The notes: generated by a model not told the origin, from the letters alone. A DNA stretch of 55,985 bases from Betaproteobacteria bacterium (GCA_003153475.1 PLYT01000107.1:1-55985), one strand, 5' to 3'; counted from the stretch's first letter, positions 27,137 to 37,329 are shown. Translations and numbers: made by a program.

Positions 27137-27427
27137 CTACGGCGCTCCGTAGTTGTTGCTGAGGTAGTCGACGATCTCCTTGGCATCCGCCTCGGCGATC
27201 GGCGCGCCAAAGGCCTTGATCATCTTGGTGACCTCGGCGTCCCAGACCTGCCGATTCATAAACGGCGAATTGGCCTGAATGTAATCGAGGCTGTGGCACG
27301 AGGCGCAATTCGCCTCGACCTTCGCGCGCCCCGGACCGTCCTTGAGTTCCAGGCGGCGCTCCTGCGCCAGGACAATGCCTGCTGCGAGGGTCGCGGCCAG
27401 CGTGAGCATCAGTAGTAGAGCTTTCAT
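27137..27427 (-). CDS. sorB: Cytochrome c subunit of sulfite dehydrogenase
   Basis: 96-aa c-type cytochrome with signal peptide (1-21) and one haem motif CASCH (41-45). It follows the molybdoenzyme gene by 10 bp, matching SorB, the electron acceptor subunit of the periplasmic SorAB sulfite dehydrogenase. It passes electrons to the respiratory chain. Confidence 0.85.
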   Translation of the reverse strand: MKALLLMLTLAATLAAGIVLAQERRLELKDGPGRAKVEANCASCHSLDYIQANSPFMNRQVWDAEVTKMIKAFGAPIAEADAKEIVDYLSNNYGAP

Positions 27428-27437
27428 CGAGCGGCCC

Positions 27438-28676
27438 CTAGACGGCGTTGATGGCTATCCGCTGCACCACGTTGTGATGGTAGCCGGCGGGATTGAGGAT
27501 AAGCTCCATTGTCTGGGTTGCGCCGGCACGATTGGTCGCGCGGGCCATGACGATCAGCGCACCGCGCTCGGTCGGAGTGAACGCCTGGCTGAAGCGGCGG
27601 AACGAGAAGCGGCCGTAGTCGGTGCCTAAAGTTGCGCTTCGCCACGACCGCCCTCCGTCGGCTGATATCTCGACGTCCGCGATGCCGCGGCCCCCGTCCC
27701 AAGCGATACCCTTCACTTCGAACGGACGGTCGACGGGGACCTGCTGACCGGTATCGATGTTGGTAATCAAAGAATTGACAACCATTTCCGTGATCGGCTC
27801 GTTCACGTCGGTCATCTGCGACGTGAAATGATCGATCAGCGGAAACTTCCCAACCGGAATGCGATATGCCGACTTGACCCAGAAATTGTCGAACGGCTTG
27901 CTGATAGCGTTGATCGAGACGATGTGCTTCATCCAGTAGGTCCCGGTCCAGCCGGGCACTACAATTCGGGCAGGAAAGCCGTTCCAATGCGGCAAAGGCT
28001 CGCCGTTCATCTCGTAGGCAACCAGCGTATTCTCGTCGAGCGCCTTCCACACGGGGATCGACTTCTGAAAGTCGGGCGTCGCCGGCATGATCGGGCCGTC
28101 CGCGCCATTCAAGGCGATTTCGAGCGCCTCTTTTTTCAACCCGGCTTTGGCCAGGACATCTTTGAGGCGCGCGCCCTTCCACCGTGCATTGCCCATTGCG
28201 CCTACGCCCCATTCCACGCCGGCGACGTGGGGCTCGAACAATCCGCGACGATTGCCCGAGCATTGATTCACGGCGACGACTTCGACGGCGGGGAAGTCGT
28301 GCTTGAGCTGATCGAAACTTAGCTCGAACGGAGTGGCGGCCGCTTCGCCCCCGATCTTGAGGGTCCACTTGTCGGCCGCGATTTCGGCAGGAATTCCCGC
28401 CAGGTGATAGCGCACGAAAAACGCCCGGTTCGGCGTGAGCTCTTCGGAAAAATATGAGAGCGGAGTTTCGTAATTGGGTGGGCGCCAGCTCCGCTTGATC
28501 AGCGGCAGCTTGCCTGCAATCGCTTCGAGATCGCCCGAGGCGACTGCGCCTGCCGGCAGCGGGGCAAGCCCGGGCGGATTGGGGACCGCCGCGTGGGCGT
28601 GGCTCGCAAGCCACGATCCGCCGGTCGCCAAAACCAGGCCACCGGTCGCCTTCAGAATATCGCGTCGTGACGGCAT
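27438..28676 (-). CDS. sorA: Sulfite dehydrogenase molybdopterin subunit
   Basis: 412 aa with a Tat-type signal (SRRDILK, residues 3-9, then a hydrophobic stretch) for export of the folded cofactor-loaded protein. The oxidoreductase molybdopterin domain carries the Mo-ligating cysteine C139 in VAVNQCSGNRRG. The C-terminal Mo-co dimerisation domain spans about 290-405. It oxidises sulfite to sulfate in the periplasm with SorB. The pair is transcribed against the prfA/prmC genes and separates them. Confidence 0.9.
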   Translation of the reverse strand: MPSRRDILKATGGLVLATGGSWLASHAHAAVPNPPGLAPLPAGAVASGDLEAIAGKLPLIKRSWRPPNYETPLSYFSEELTPNRAFFVRYHLAGIPAEIAADKWTLKIGGEAAATPFELSFDQLKHDFPAVEVVAVNQCSGNRRGLFEPHVAGVEWGVGAMGNARWKGARLKDVLAKAGLKKEALEIALNGADGPIMPATPDFQKSIPVWKALDENTLVAYEMNGEPLPHWNGFPARIVVPGWTGTYWMKHIVSINAISKPFDNFWVKSAYRIPVGKFPLIDHFTSQMTDVNEPITEMVVNSLITNIDTGQQVPVDRPFEVKGIAWDGGRGIADVEISADGGRSWRSATLGTDYGRFSFRRFSQAFTPTERGALIVMARATNRAGATQTMELILNPAGYHHNVVQRIAINAV

Positions 28677-28789
28677 GGCTCCTCCAGCGGGATGTTCGCG
28701 TTAGTGCCCGTTCGTTGACGGCCTGGCGGGCTGCCGACATTATGCGCATCCGCGCTGGCTGTCGCAAGACGCGCCGCCGCGATCCCCCG

Positions 28790-29611
28790 ATGAGCACGCC
28801 TTTGACCGTTTCCCGCGCGCTGTCCGCGAGCGGCCTCGTCCCTTTCGAGGCGAGGCTGCTGCTCGCGCACGTGGTGGGACGCGACCGCGCCTGGCTCGCG
28901 GCACACGCCGACGAGACGGTGACCGCCGAGCAGGCGAAGATTTTCGATGCACTCGCGCGTCGCCGCCGCGATGGCGAGCCGGTCGCCTATCTGCTCGGGC
29001 GACGGGAATTCTACGGACTCGATTTGGAGATCACGCCCGACGTGCTGATCCCGCGTCCCGAGACCGAGTTGCTGGTCGATCTCGCGTTGGCGCGCCTGCC
29101 CGCCGATCGCGAGACGTGCGTTCTGGATCTGGGGACCGGTTCGGGCGCGGTGGCGCTCGCGATCGCTGCCGAGCGGCGCAAGGCGCGCGTCACCGGTACC
29201 GACGTGTCGAGTCCGGCGCTCGCACTGGCGGCGCGCAATGCGGTGCGACTTGGCATCGACAACGTTTCGTTCGTCGCTTCCGACTGGTTCGATGCATTGC
29301 CGAACGAGCGCTTCGATCTCATCGCGGGCAACCCGCCTTATGTCGCCGCGGGCGACCCGCATCTGACCGAAGGCGACCTGCGCCACGAGCCGCAGGAAGC
29401 GCTGACGCCCGGCGGCGACGGCCTGGCCGCGATTCGCGCGATCGTCGCGTCGGCGCCCGCGCATCTCGCGCGCGGCGGATGGTTGCTGCTCGAGCACGGC
29501 CACGACCAGGCGGACGCGGTCGGCTCACTGTTCGGCGATGCCGGCTTTGCCGACGTCCGCGCGGCGCGCGATCTTGCCGGCATATTGCGGGTCAGCTACG
29601 GACGGATCTGA
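28790..29611 (+). CDS. prmC: Release factor glutamine methyltransferase
   Basis: 273 aa. It methylates the Gln of the GGQ motif of release factors. A helical N-terminal domain (1-75), PVAYLLGRREFYGL, the SAM-binding VLDLGTGSGAVAL (111-123), and the substrate-binding NPPY (181-184) are clear. ATG 28790 is used because the upstream extension (28667) is not family-like. It sits head-to-head with sorA. Confidence 0.95.
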   Translation: MSTPLTVSRALSASGLVPFEARLLLAHVVGRDRAWLAAHADETVTAEQAKIFDALARRRRDGEPVAYLLGRREFYGLDLEITPDVLIPRPETELLVDLALARLPADRETCVLDLGTGSGAVALAIAAERRKARVTGTDVSSPALALAARNAVRLGIDNVSFVASDWFDALPNERFDLIAGNPPYVAAGDPHLTEGDLRHEPQEALTPGGDGLAAIRAIVASAPAHLARGGWLLLEHGHDQADAVGSLFGDAGFADVRAARDLAGILRVSYGRI

Positions 29612-29623
29612 TCGTAGGCGCCG

Positions 29624-30697
29624 CTAGCTCGACGGCAGCGGCAGTGCAACGCCGTATTTGTCCGCCCAAGGCTGCAATAGCGGCAGGATCGCCGGATAGA
29701 GGGCGACACCTCCGGCGATCGCCTCGCGATAACGCTGCAAGCCGCGCTCGCCAGGCAGCCGGACCTGCTCGCCTCCGGCACGCGGGCGACTCGCGTGCGC
29801 CGCATCGGCCACGTGATCCATTTGCCGCCTGAAGGCGGCAAGACCGCCGAACGCTTCCGGATCCAGCACCTGGATGAACACCGATGCGCCCCAGCCTTCG
29901 GCGGGCTCGGCGCGCCCATGTCCGGCGAGTCCACCGGTCATCGCCTCGATCAGGAGGCCGAGCCCGAATCCCTTGTGACCCGCATCGAGGCCCCCGAGTG
30001 GCAATAGCGCGCCTGGATGCTCGGCGAACAGCGCGGCGGGGTCGGAAGTGGCGTGGCCCTGGTGATCGATCAGCCAGGGCCCGGGCAAAATCTTGCCTGC
30101 TTCCTTTTGCTGCTTGGCGTAACCCATGCTGGTAATCGACATCGAGACGTCGATCAGTATCGGATCGCCCGACGTCGGCAGTCCGGCGGCGAGCGGATTC
30201 GGCGTGATAAAAGGCGTCGTCCCGCCGTGCGGCACGACGGCGGCCACCGTCGGGTCCGAGCATTCGATGATCACCGCGAGGCCCTGGTCGGTCACGCGCT
30301 TCAGATACGCGGCGAGGCAGGCGATGTGATGCGAGCGGCGGATGACGACAGTGCCGGTGCCGGCCTCACGCGCCATCGCCGACGCGCGCTCGATTCCGCG
30401 CAGCGTGAGCCACGGCCCAGGCAGACGCGCCCCATCCCAGGTTTCCGCCGCGGCACGGCGGTTGAGCACCTTCGGCTCGCCGGATTTCGCCATCGCGCCC
30501 TTGTCGATCTCGGCAAGATAAGGCCCGAGCAACGCGAGCCCATGCGTCGTGTGTCCGAGCAGATCGGCGTCGAGAAGAATGTCGGCGACGTCGCGCCCGA
30601 TGTCGGCGCGCATGTCCGCACGATCGAGCAGCGCGCGCGCGAAAGCGCGCAAGTCGTCGGCGCGGAAGCGTCTGGCCTGTTGTGCGGTGGTATCCAT
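29624..30697 (-). CDS. Malate/L-lactate dehydrogenase-family oxidoreductase
   Basis: 357-aa protein of the Ldh_2 family (malate/ureidoglycolate/sulfolactate dehydrogenases with a non-Rossmann NAD(P) fold). Family features are LLGHTTHGLALLGPYL near 45-58, VVIRRSHHIACLAAYL, TTPFITPNPLAAGLP and GHKGFGLGLLIEAMTGGLAG. ATG 30697 (MDTTAQQ) is preferred to 30739. The 2-hydroxy-acid substrate cannot be told from sequence. It converges with prmC and is divergent from the sugar genes. Confidence 0.88.
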   Translation of the reverse strand: MDTTAQQARRFRADDLRAFARALLDRADMRADIGRDVADILLDADLLGHTTHGLALLGPYLAEIDKGAMAKSGEPKVLNRRAAAETWDGARLPGPWLTLRGIERASAMAREAGTGTVVIRRSHHIACLAAYLKRVTDQGLAVIIECSDPTVAAVVPHGGTTPFITPNPLAAGLPTSGDPILIDVSMSITSMGYAKQQKEAGKILPGPWLIDHQGHATSDPAALFAEHPGALLPLGGLDAGHKGFGLGLLIEAMTGGLAGHGRAEPAEGWGASVFIQVLDPEAFGGLAAFRRQMDHVADAAHASRPRAGGEQVRLPGERGLQRYREAIAGGVALYPAILPLLQPWADKYGVALPLPSS

Positions 30698-30781
30698 GCG
30701 AGCAATAGTCGAAAGGCGAGGTTGACGGCGCGGTGGCAATCGACGACGATTCTAACCCATCGTTTCAATCCCTCCTCCGAC

Positions 30782-31624
30782 GTGGCTGCCTCGACGCTGA
30801 CGATCAGCATCGTCACGTATCGCCCCGACCTCGCGCTGCTCGACCGGACGCTGCACAAGCTCGCAGGCTCGCTCGTCGCGGCACGCGAGCAGGGCCTGCT
30901 ACGCGTGGCCAATGTGGCGCTCATCGACAACAGCGAGGAGCGCGGCATCGCCGCGATGGTGATCAAGCTCGCGCAGGAGAATTTTCGCGATTCCGATTTC
31001 ACGATGAGCTATCTGCACGGCCACGCCAACATCGGGTACGGCGCCGCGCACAACCTGGTCATGCACGGAGGCAACACCCATTTTCACCTGGTGCTGAACC
31101 CTGACGTCGAGCTCGACGTCGACGCCCTGCCGGAGGCGCTGCGCTATTTCGAAGCGCATCCCGACGTCGGCGTCATCGCGCCTGCCGTCAGCAACGCGGC
31201 CGGGAAGCGCGAATATCTGTGCAAGCGCTACCCGAGTGTTGCCGACCTCGCGTTGCGCGGGCTGGCGCCGCGGTGGCTGCGGCCGCTGTTTCGCCGGCGG
31301 CTCGATCGCTACGAGATGCGCGACGTGATGAAGAGGACCCGCACCGAGATCGTGTCGCCGGTGCCGGTGATGAGCGGCTCGTGCATGCTGCTTCGGCGCA
31401 AGGCGATCGACGCCACCGGCGGCTTCGACCCCGGCTACTTTCTCTACTTCGAAGACTTCGACTGGAGCGTGCGGCTCAATCGCGTCACGCGAAGCGTGTA
31501 CCTGCCCAGCGTTCGCGTCGTCCATCATGGCGGCGGCGCAGCGCGCAAAGGCTGGCGCCATATCGCGTACTTCGTTCGCAGCGCCGTACGATTTTTCAAC
31601 AAGAACGGCTGGCACTGGTGGTGA
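30782..31624 (+). CDS. Family 2 glycosyltransferase
   Basis: 280 aa from GTG 30782 (TTG 30722 is an alternative). GT-A motifs: TISIVTYRPDLALLD, the nucleotide-sugar VLNPDVELD, VSPVPVMSGSCMLLRR, and the late acceptor-side FLYFEDFDWSVRL (ED/xDW). This pattern matches rhamnosyl/galactosyl-type GT2 enzymes. It overlaps the following epimerase gene by four bases (GTGA), suggesting a two-gene surface-glycan unit. Confidence 0.88.
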   Translation: MAASTLTISIVTYRPDLALLDRTLHKLAGSLVAAREQGLLRVANVALIDNSEERGIAAMVIKLAQENFRDSDFTMSYLHGHANIGYGAAHNLVMHGGNTHFHLVLNPDVELDVDALPEALRYFEAHPDVGVIAPAVSNAAGKREYLCKRYPSVADLALRGLAPRWLRPLFRRRLDRYEMRDVMKRTRTEIVSPVPVMSGSCMLLRRKAIDATGGFDPGYFLYFEDFDWSVRLNRVTRSVYLPSVRVVHHGGGAARKGWRHIAYFVRSAVRFFNKNGWHWW

Positions 31625-32604
31625 GCGCGACGCCGTCACGCTGCCCAGGCCCGGTGCTCGTCACCGGGGCCGGCGGTTTTATCGGCCACGCGCTGTGTGC
31701 ACGATTGGCCGCCGCGAAGGTGCCGTATGTCGGTGCGGTGCGCGCGCTTGCGCCGGACGCGACGCCGACGTCCGACCTCGTCGCGCTGGGCGATTTCGCC
31801 GCCGCCGACTGGACGTCGGTGCTCGCCGGCATCGACACCATCGTCCACCTGGCCGCGCGCGCGCACGTCGGCACCGCCCGCGATGCGAGCGACCCGACGC
31901 CGTTCGTCGTCGCCAACGTGCACGTGACGCGGCGCCTGCTCGATGCCGCCGTGCAAGCCGGCGTGCGACGCGTGGTGCTCGCGAGCACGATCAAGGTTTA
32001 CGGCGAAGCCACGCTTCCGGGCAAGCCGTTTCGCGCCGGCGATCCCACGGCGCCGCAGGACGCGTATGCGCACAGCAAGGCAGGCGCCGAGCGCGTGCTC
32101 TGGCACTGCTGCCGCGGCGGAAAGATCGAGGGTGTCGCGCTGCGCCTGCCGCTGACCTACGGTCCCGGCGTCAAGGGCAACTTCGCGCGACTGCTCGAGG
32201 CGATTGCCGCCAAGCGCCGGCTGCCGCTTGCCGGTATCGACAACCGCCGCACGCTGCTCTACGTCGGCAACGCGGTCAGCGCGATCGAGGCGGCGGTCGC
32301 GACGCCGGCGCTTGCAGGCCAGACGCTGCCGATCGCCGATGCCGACAGCGTGTCGACCAGCGAGCTGGTCGAACGCCTGGCGCGCGGGCTCGACGTCGGG
32401 CCGCGCCTCTTCCACGTCCCGGCGCCGCTGATGCACGCCGCCGCGATGCTGATGGGCAGGCGCGCCGCGGTGACGCGCCTGCTCGGCACGCTGGAAGTCG
32501 ATGCCGGGCGTTTTCGCGAGCTTGCGCGCTGGTCGCCACCGTTCACCGTCGACGAAGGTCTCGCGGCGACCGCGGCCTGGTGGAAGCTGCGGCATAGCCT
32601 CTAG
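31621..32604 (+). CDS. NAD-dependent nucleotide-sugar epimerase/dehydratase
   Basis: 327-aa extended SDR with the Rossmann VTGAGGFIG at the N-terminus, HLAARAHVG, the catalytic [11 protein letters not shown] and YAHSKAG (YxxxK). It resembles UDP-glucose 4-epimerase-like enzymes of O-antigen clusters. GTG 31621 overlaps the glycosyltransferase stop. The exact sugar nucleotide is unknown. Confidence 0.88.
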   Translation: MSATPSRCPGPVLVTGAGGFIGHALCARLAAAKVPYVGAVRALAPDATPTSDLVALGDFAAADWTSVLAGIDTIVHLAARAHVGTARDASDPTPFVVANVHVTRRLLDAAVQAGVRRVVLASTIKVYGEATLPGKPFRAGDPTAPQDAYAHSKAGAERVLWHCCRGGKIEGVALRLPLTYGPGVKGNFARLLEAIAAKRRLPLAGIDNRRTLLYVGNAVSAIEAAVATPALAGQTLPIADADSVSTSELVERLARGLDVGPRLFHVPAPLMHAAAMLMGRRAAVTRLLGTLEVDAGRFRELARWSPPFTVDEGLAATAAWWKLRHSL

Positions 32605-32665
32605 TCCCCACGAGTCGTGCGCGCGGCGCGGCTATAATCGAATCCTTTCAATTCATGAGATCGCT

Positions 32666-33391
32666 TTGACCATACGCACCGGAGGCCGCCGCGCCGAGGA
32701 GCTTCGCCCCTTGTCGATCGTGCGTCACTACAGTCGGCACGCCGAAGGATCCGCGCTGATCGAATGCGGCGAGACCCGCGTGCTGTGCACGGCGTCGGTC
32801 GAGGAGTCGGTGCCGCAGTTCCTCAAGGGCAAAGGCCAGGGCTGGCTTACGGCCGAATACGGCATGCTGCCGCGGGCGACCAATACGCGCACCCGGCGCG
32901 AAGCCGCCGAAGGCAGGCAATCGGGACGCACGCAGGAGATCCAGCGGCTGATCGGCCGCAGCCTTCGCGCGATTGCCGACTTGTCGCAGCTCGGAGAGCG
33001 CACGATACGCATCGATTGCGATGTCTTGCAGGCCGACGGCGGCACGCGCTGCGCGTCGATCACCGGCGCCTGCGTCGCGCTCTACGATGCGGTATCGTGG
33101 TGCAAGGCGCAGGGTCAGTTGACCGGATCGCCGCTGAAGGATTTTGTCGCCGCGGTGTCGGTCGGCATCGTCGCCGGCGTGCCGATGCTCGATCTCGATT
33201 ACGCCGAGGATTCGGGCTGCGACACCGACATGAACATCGTGATGACCGGCGCCGGCGGCTTTGTCGAAATCCAGGGCACGGCGGAGGGCGCGCCGTTTTC
33301 GCGCGCCGAAATGACGGCGCTGGTGGCATTGGGGGAGGGTGGCGTCGCCAAGCTGGTCGATGCGCAAAGGCTCTGCCTCGGCATCGGCTGA
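32666..33391 (+). CDS. rph: Ribonuclease PH
   Basis: 241 aa, full length. It is a phosphorolytic 3'-5' exonuclease that trims tRNA precursors. Conserved blocks are [51 protein letters not shown], and [15 protein letters not shown] 32666 gives the standard MTIRTGGRR start; no ATG is available there. rdgB and hemW follow on the same strand, a common betaproteobacterial order. Confidence 0.96.
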   Translation: MTIRTGGRRAEELRPLSIVRHYSRHAEGSALIECGETRVLCTASVEESVPQFLKGKGQGWLTAEYGMLPRATNTRTRREAAEGRQSGRTQEIQRLIGRSLRAIADLSQLGERTIRIDCDVLQADGGTRCASITGACVALYDAVSWCKAQGQLTGSPLKDFVAAVSVGIVAGVPMLDLDYAEDSGCDTDMNIVMTGAGGFVEIQGTAEGAPFSRAEMTALVALGEGGVAKLVDAQRLCLGIG

Positions 33392-33423
33392 AAGCCTGCG
33401 GCGATGAACACCGACGATCCGAC

Positions 33424-34023
33424 GTGAGCGAATTCTCGCGCCTGGTCATTGCGTCGAACAACCCGGGCAAGCTCATCGAATTCAAGCGGCTGTTGACGCC
33501 GCTGGGCATCGGGACGGTTCCGCAGGCCGAGCTCGGCATCGCAGAGGCCGACGAGCCGCACGCGAGCTTCGTCGAAAACGCGCTGGCCAAGGCGCGTCAT
33601 GCAAGCCGCCTCGCCGGGCTGCCCGCGCTGGCCGACGATTCGGGCATCTGCGTCGACGCGCTGCGCGGAGCGCCCGGCGTGCAGTCGGCACGCTACGCCG
33701 GCGAGCCGCGCTCCGACCGGCGCAACAATGCGAAGCTGATCGCCGACCTGGCCGGCGTTGCCGATCGTCGCGCCCATTACTACTGCATGCTCGCGCTGAT
33801 GCGCCATGGTGACGATCCTGAACCGATGCTGGTCGAGGGCCGCTGGGACGGCACGATCGTCGATACGCCGCGCGGCGAGGGCGGCTTCGGCTACGACCCG
33901 CACTTTCTCGACCCGGCCACCGGCATGACCGGTGCCGAGCTGCCGCTGGCGCGCAAGAACGAGCTGTCGCATCGGGGCAAGGCGATGCGCTCGCTGCTCG
34001 ACCGGCTGCGCAGTTACGCTTGA
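33424..34023 (+). CDS. rdgB: XTP/dITP diphosphatase (RdgB/HAM1)
   Basis: 199 aa from GTG 33424. It hydrolyses non-canonical purine nucleotides to clean the dNTP pool. The motifs LVIASNNPGKLIEF, SFVENALAKARHA, ALADDSGICVDAL, SARYAG, FGYDPHF and the C-terminal SHRGKAM are all present. It lies 32 bp downstream of rph and 1 bp before hemW. Confidence 0.96.
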   Translation: MSEFSRLVIASNNPGKLIEFKRLLTPLGIGTVPQAELGIAEADEPHASFVENALAKARHASRLAGLPALADDSGICVDALRGAPGVQSARYAGEPRSDRRNNAKLIADLAGVADRRAHYYCMLALMRHGDDPEPMLVEGRWDGTIVDTPRGEGGFGYDPHFLDPATGMTGAELPLARKNELSHRGKAMRSLLDRLRSYA

Positions 34024-34024
34024 G

Positions 34025-35281
34025 ATGCCGGGGCGCATCGTGAATCCGGTTACGGGCTTGTCGCCGCAGACGCCGCATTTCGCGGCGCTGCCGCCGCTCG
34101 CGTTGTACATCCACATTCCGTGGTGTCTGAAGAAGTGTCCGTACTGCGATTTCAATTCGCACGAGCGGCACGGCGAAATTCCGGAAGCGCGCTATGTCGA
34201 TGCACTGCTCGCCGATCTGGAGCTCGCGCTGCCGTCGATCTGGGGTCGCCGCGTCCACACGGTTTTTTTCGGCGGCGGTACACCGAGCCTGTTCGCGCCG
34301 GAATCGATCGATCGGATACTGGCCGGCGTGCGTGCGCGCGTTCCGTTGGCACCCGACGCGGAAATCACGCTCGAGGCCAATCCCGGAACTTTCGAGCGCG
34401 TTCGCTTCGCCGGATTCAAGGCGGCGGGCATCAACCGGCTTTCGCTCGGCGTGCAGAGCTTCGAACCGCGATTCCTGAAAGTGCTCGGCCGCGTCCACGA
34501 CGCCGACGAAGCGCGCGCCGCGGCGGGAGCGGCGATCGAGATTTTCGGCAACGTCAATCTCGACCTGATGTACGCCCTTCCCGGACAGACGCCCGACGAC
34601 GCCAAAAGCGATCTCGCCCAGGCGCTCCGCTTTTCGCCGCCGCACCTGTCGTTCTACCATTTGACGATCGAGCCGAACACGTTGTTCCACCGCTACCCGC
34701 CGACTTTGCCCGACGACGAAACGGCCGCCGATATCGAGGATGCGATTGCGGCGACACTCGGCGCCGCCGGCTACGTCCACTACGAGACCTCGGCCAACGC
34801 CAAACCGGGTCACGAATGCCGGCACAACGTCAATTACTGGCGCTTCGGCGATTACCTGGGCATCGGTGCCGGGGCCCATTCCAAGCTGTCGTTCGGCGAG
34901 CGGGTCGTACGCCAGGTCCGGCACAAGCAGCCGCAGCACTACATCGAGGAAGTCGAGCGGGGGTCGCCTCTCGCCGAGGATCGACCGGTCGCCCGCAATG
35001 AGATCGGCTTCGAGTTCATGCTCAATGCGCTGAGGCTGACCGAAGGGTTTGCGGTCGCACTGTTCGCCGAGCGTACCGGTTTCCCGCTGACGATTGTGCA
35101 AAAGGCGCTGGACGAGGCCGAGCAACGCGGCTTGATCGCGCGCGATCACCGGCGCATCCGGCCGACGCCGCTGGGGCAGCGCTTTCTCAACGACCTGCAG
35201 GCCATTTTCCTGCCGGCTGATGCGATCGCCTCCGCCGACGTCGCGCCGCGGCCGGTCAAGCTGGTGCGCGCGAGACCATGA
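34025..35281 (+). CDS. hemW: HemW radical SAM haem chaperone
   Basis: 418 aa. The radical SAM cluster motif CLKKCPYC (C34, C38, C41) is typical of HemW rather than the coproporphyrinogen oxidase HemN. Other markers are FFGGGTPSL, LEANPGT and INRLSLGVQSF. HemW inserts haem into respiratory enzymes. ATG 34025 follows the rdgB stop by one base; its end overlaps the amidase start by four bases. Confidence 0.95.
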   Translation: MPGRIVNPVTGLSPQTPHFAALPPLALYIHIPWCLKKCPYCDFNSHERHGEIPEARYVDALLADLELALPSIWGRRVHTVFFGGGTPSLFAPESIDRILAGVRARVPLAPDAEITLEANPGTFERVRFAGFKAAGINRLSLGVQSFEPRFLKVLGRVHDADEARAAAGAAIEIFGNVNLDLMYALPGQTPDDAKSDLAQALRFSPPHLSFYHLTIEPNTLFHRYPPTLPDDETAADIEDAIAATLGAAGYVHYETSANAKPGHECRHNVNYWRFGDYLGIGAGAHSKLSFGERVVRQVRHKQPQHYIEEVERGSPLAEDRPVARNEIGFEFMLNALRLTEGFAVALFAERTGFPLTIVQKALDEAEQRGLIARDHRRIRPTPLGQRFLNDLQAIFLPADAIASADVAPRPVKLVRARP

Positions 35282-36588
35282 CGCCCGAGCCTTGCGCGCT
35301 GACGCTGGTCGCAGCGATCGACGCGCTCTCCCGCGGCGCGCTTTCTTGCACGGCGCTCACCCGGTCATTGCTCGACCGCATCGACGCCACCGACGCCAAC
35401 GTCCAGGCGTGGGCGTGGCTCGATCGCGATCGCGCGCTCGCGTCGGCGCGCGCACTCGATGCACGGCGCGCGCCGGGCGGCAGCTCGATGCTCGAAGGCG
35501 TTCCAATCGGCGTCAAGGACATCATCGCCACCGCCGGCATGGCGACGCAGATGGGCTCGCCGATTTACGCCGGCGCAATACCCTCCGACGATGCCGAGTG
35601 CGTCGCGCGGCTGCTGCGCGCCGGCGGCATGGTCCTGGGCAAGACGGTGACGACCGAATTCGCCTTCATCCAGCCGGGCAAGACGCGCAATCCGTGGCGC
35701 GCCGCATGCACGCCCGGCGGCTCCTCGTCGGGTTCGGCGGCGGCCGTCGCGCTCGGCCAGGTGCCCGCGGCGATAGGCACGCAAACCAATGGCTCGGTCA
35801 TTCGCCCGGCAGCCTACTGCGGCATTGTCGGCTTCAAGCCGGGCAGGGATCGGTTGCCGTTGGCCGGCGTTTATCGCTTCAGCCCGACGATCGATACGCT
35901 GGGCGTTTTCGCGCGAACCGTTGCCGATTGCGCGTTGCTCGCCGCCGTCCTGGCCGGCGAGCACGCGATCGCGCCGCCCGCGCAAGCGTCCGGACGATCG
36001 CCCGTGCTGGCGTTTGTTCCGGAGTTTCCATGGGTCGCGACCAGCAACGAAGAGCGCGACGCGCTCGATGCCGCGACTGACGTGCTGCGCGCGGCCGGCG
36101 CGCACGTCACTGTGCTCGCGCTGCCGGCGAGCTGCGGCGACGCGCCGGTGCAGCACCGCCGCATCACATTGTACGAGGCGGCCCGAGAGCTCGGCGCTTT
36201 GCAGGATCGCGAGCGCGGCAGAATGTCGGCGAAGCTCAATGCGGCGCTCGACGAGGGCCGCACGATCGGCGACGCTGCCTATGCCGATGCGCTGGTGCGG
36301 CGCGCCGAGATCGCCGCCGCGCTCACCGACGGGCTCGCGGGATTCGACGCGATGCTGACGCCGCCGGCGCCCGGCCCCGCGCCGGAAGACCTGACACAGA
36401 CCGGCGATCCTGCCTGCTGCACGCTCTGGTCGCTCGCGGGCTTTCCGGCGCTGACCTTGCCCATTGCGCTGGCACCGAACGGGCTGCCGTTGGGCATGCA
36501 GCTCGCGGCTCCGGCGTTGCGCGAGAAGGGCCTTCTTGCGGCCGCAGCCTGGTGCGAGCGGCGGCTGCCTTTTCGCGGCCTCGTTTGA
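35278..36588 (+). CDS. Amidase-signature-family amidase
   Basis: 436 aa. The Ser-cisSer-Lys triad of the amidase signature family is visible: Lys80 in PIGVKDII, serines in CTPGGSSSGSAAAVALG (about 144-160), and nucleophile Ser173 in TQTNGSVIRPAAYCG. It hydrolyses an amide of unknown identity and is more like general cytoplasmic amidases than GatA. It overlaps hemW by four bases. Confidence 0.9.
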   Translation: MTPEPCALTLVAAIDALSRGALSCTALTRSLLDRIDATDANVQAWAWLDRDRALASARALDARRAPGGSSMLEGVPIGVKDIIATAGMATQMGSPIYAGAIPSDDAECVARLLRAGGMVLGKTVTTEFAFIQPGKTRNPWRAACTPGGSSSGSAAAVALGQVPAAIGTQTNGSVIRPAAYCGIVGFKPGRDRLPLAGVYRFSPTIDTLGVFARTVADCALLAAVLAGEHAIAPPAQASGRSPVLAFVPEFPWVATSNEERDALDAATDVLRAAGAHVTVLALPASCGDAPVQHRRITLYEAARELGALQDRERGRMSAKLNAALDEGRTIGDAAYADALVRRAEIAAALTDGLAGFDAMLTPPAPGPAPEDLTQTGDPACCTLWSLAGFPALTLPIALAPNGLPLGMQLAAPALREKGLLAAAAWCERRLPFRGLV

Positions 36589-36606
36589 GGGGACGCGCGG
36601 GCACCG

Positions 36607-37329
36607 ATGACGCTTTCGCGCCGCGATCTCGAGGAAGGGCGCATGCGTGCGGTCTACGTGGAGGCGCTCGATGCGCATCGCGCGCTGTCCGACGACGCGC
36701 TCGCCGCGTCGCTGGCGGCGGCGCTGGCGCGGCGACCGGCGCACGCCGATTGGTGGGTATTCGCCTACGGCTCACTGTTGTGGAATCCGCTGTTTCCGTT
36801 TGTCGAAGCCAGACCCGCGACCTTGCGCGGCAAGCATCGCCGGTTCTGCCTCTGGTCGCTGGCATCGCGCGGCACGACCAAGGTTCCGGGCCTGGTGCTG
36901 GGGCTCGATCAGGGCGGGACATGCCACGGCGTCGTCTATCGCCTCCCGGCGGAATGCGCGTCCGCGGAGCTCGCGCTGTTGTGGCGGCGCGAAATGGTCG
37001 TCGGCGCCTACCATCCGCGCTGGCTGCGCGTGCGCGCCGGCACGCACGCGCTGACCGCGCTGGCCTTCGTCGTCGACCGCAAACATCCGCAATACGCGGG
37101 CAAGCTGGCGCTGGCGAGACAGGCCGACGTGCTATCGCGCGCGGCGGGGGCGTTCGGCTCGTCGGCCGATTATCTGGAGCGCGCGCGTGTGTCGCTGATC
37201 ACGCACGGCATCGTCGATCCTTATCTGGAAGCCCTCGCGCTGCGGGTCGCCGCGCGGCGGGAACAGCCCGCACCTCCGGCTGCACCCACTACAACGCCAC
37301 CTCGTCGGCGACGTACGCGAGGCAGATAG
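36607..37329 (+). CDS. ChaC-type gamma-glutamylcyclotransferase
   Basis: 240 aa. The family motif YGSLLWNP-type (Y54-N60) and the catalytic-glutamate region LWRREMVVGAYHPRW are present. ChaC enzymes cleave glutathione to 5-oxoproline and Cys-Gly. The C-terminal 25 residues are Pro/Arg-rich and probably disordered. It follows the amidase by 18 bp. Confidence 0.88.
   Translation: MTLSRRDLEEGRMRAVYVEALDAHRALSDDALAASLAAALARRPAHADWWVFAYGSLLWNPLFPFVEARPATLRGKHRRFCLWSLASRGTTKVPGLVLGLDQGGTCHGVVYRLPAECASAELALLWRREMVVGAYHPRWLRVRAGTHALTALAFVVDRKHPQYAGKLALARQADVLSRAAGAFGSSADYLERARVSLITHGIVDPYLEALALRVAARREQPAPPAAPTTTPPRRRRTRGR

Noticed and set aside
33482..35149. 555-aa minus-strand ORF
   Set aside because: Antisense to rdgB and hemW, which are full-length and motif-complete.
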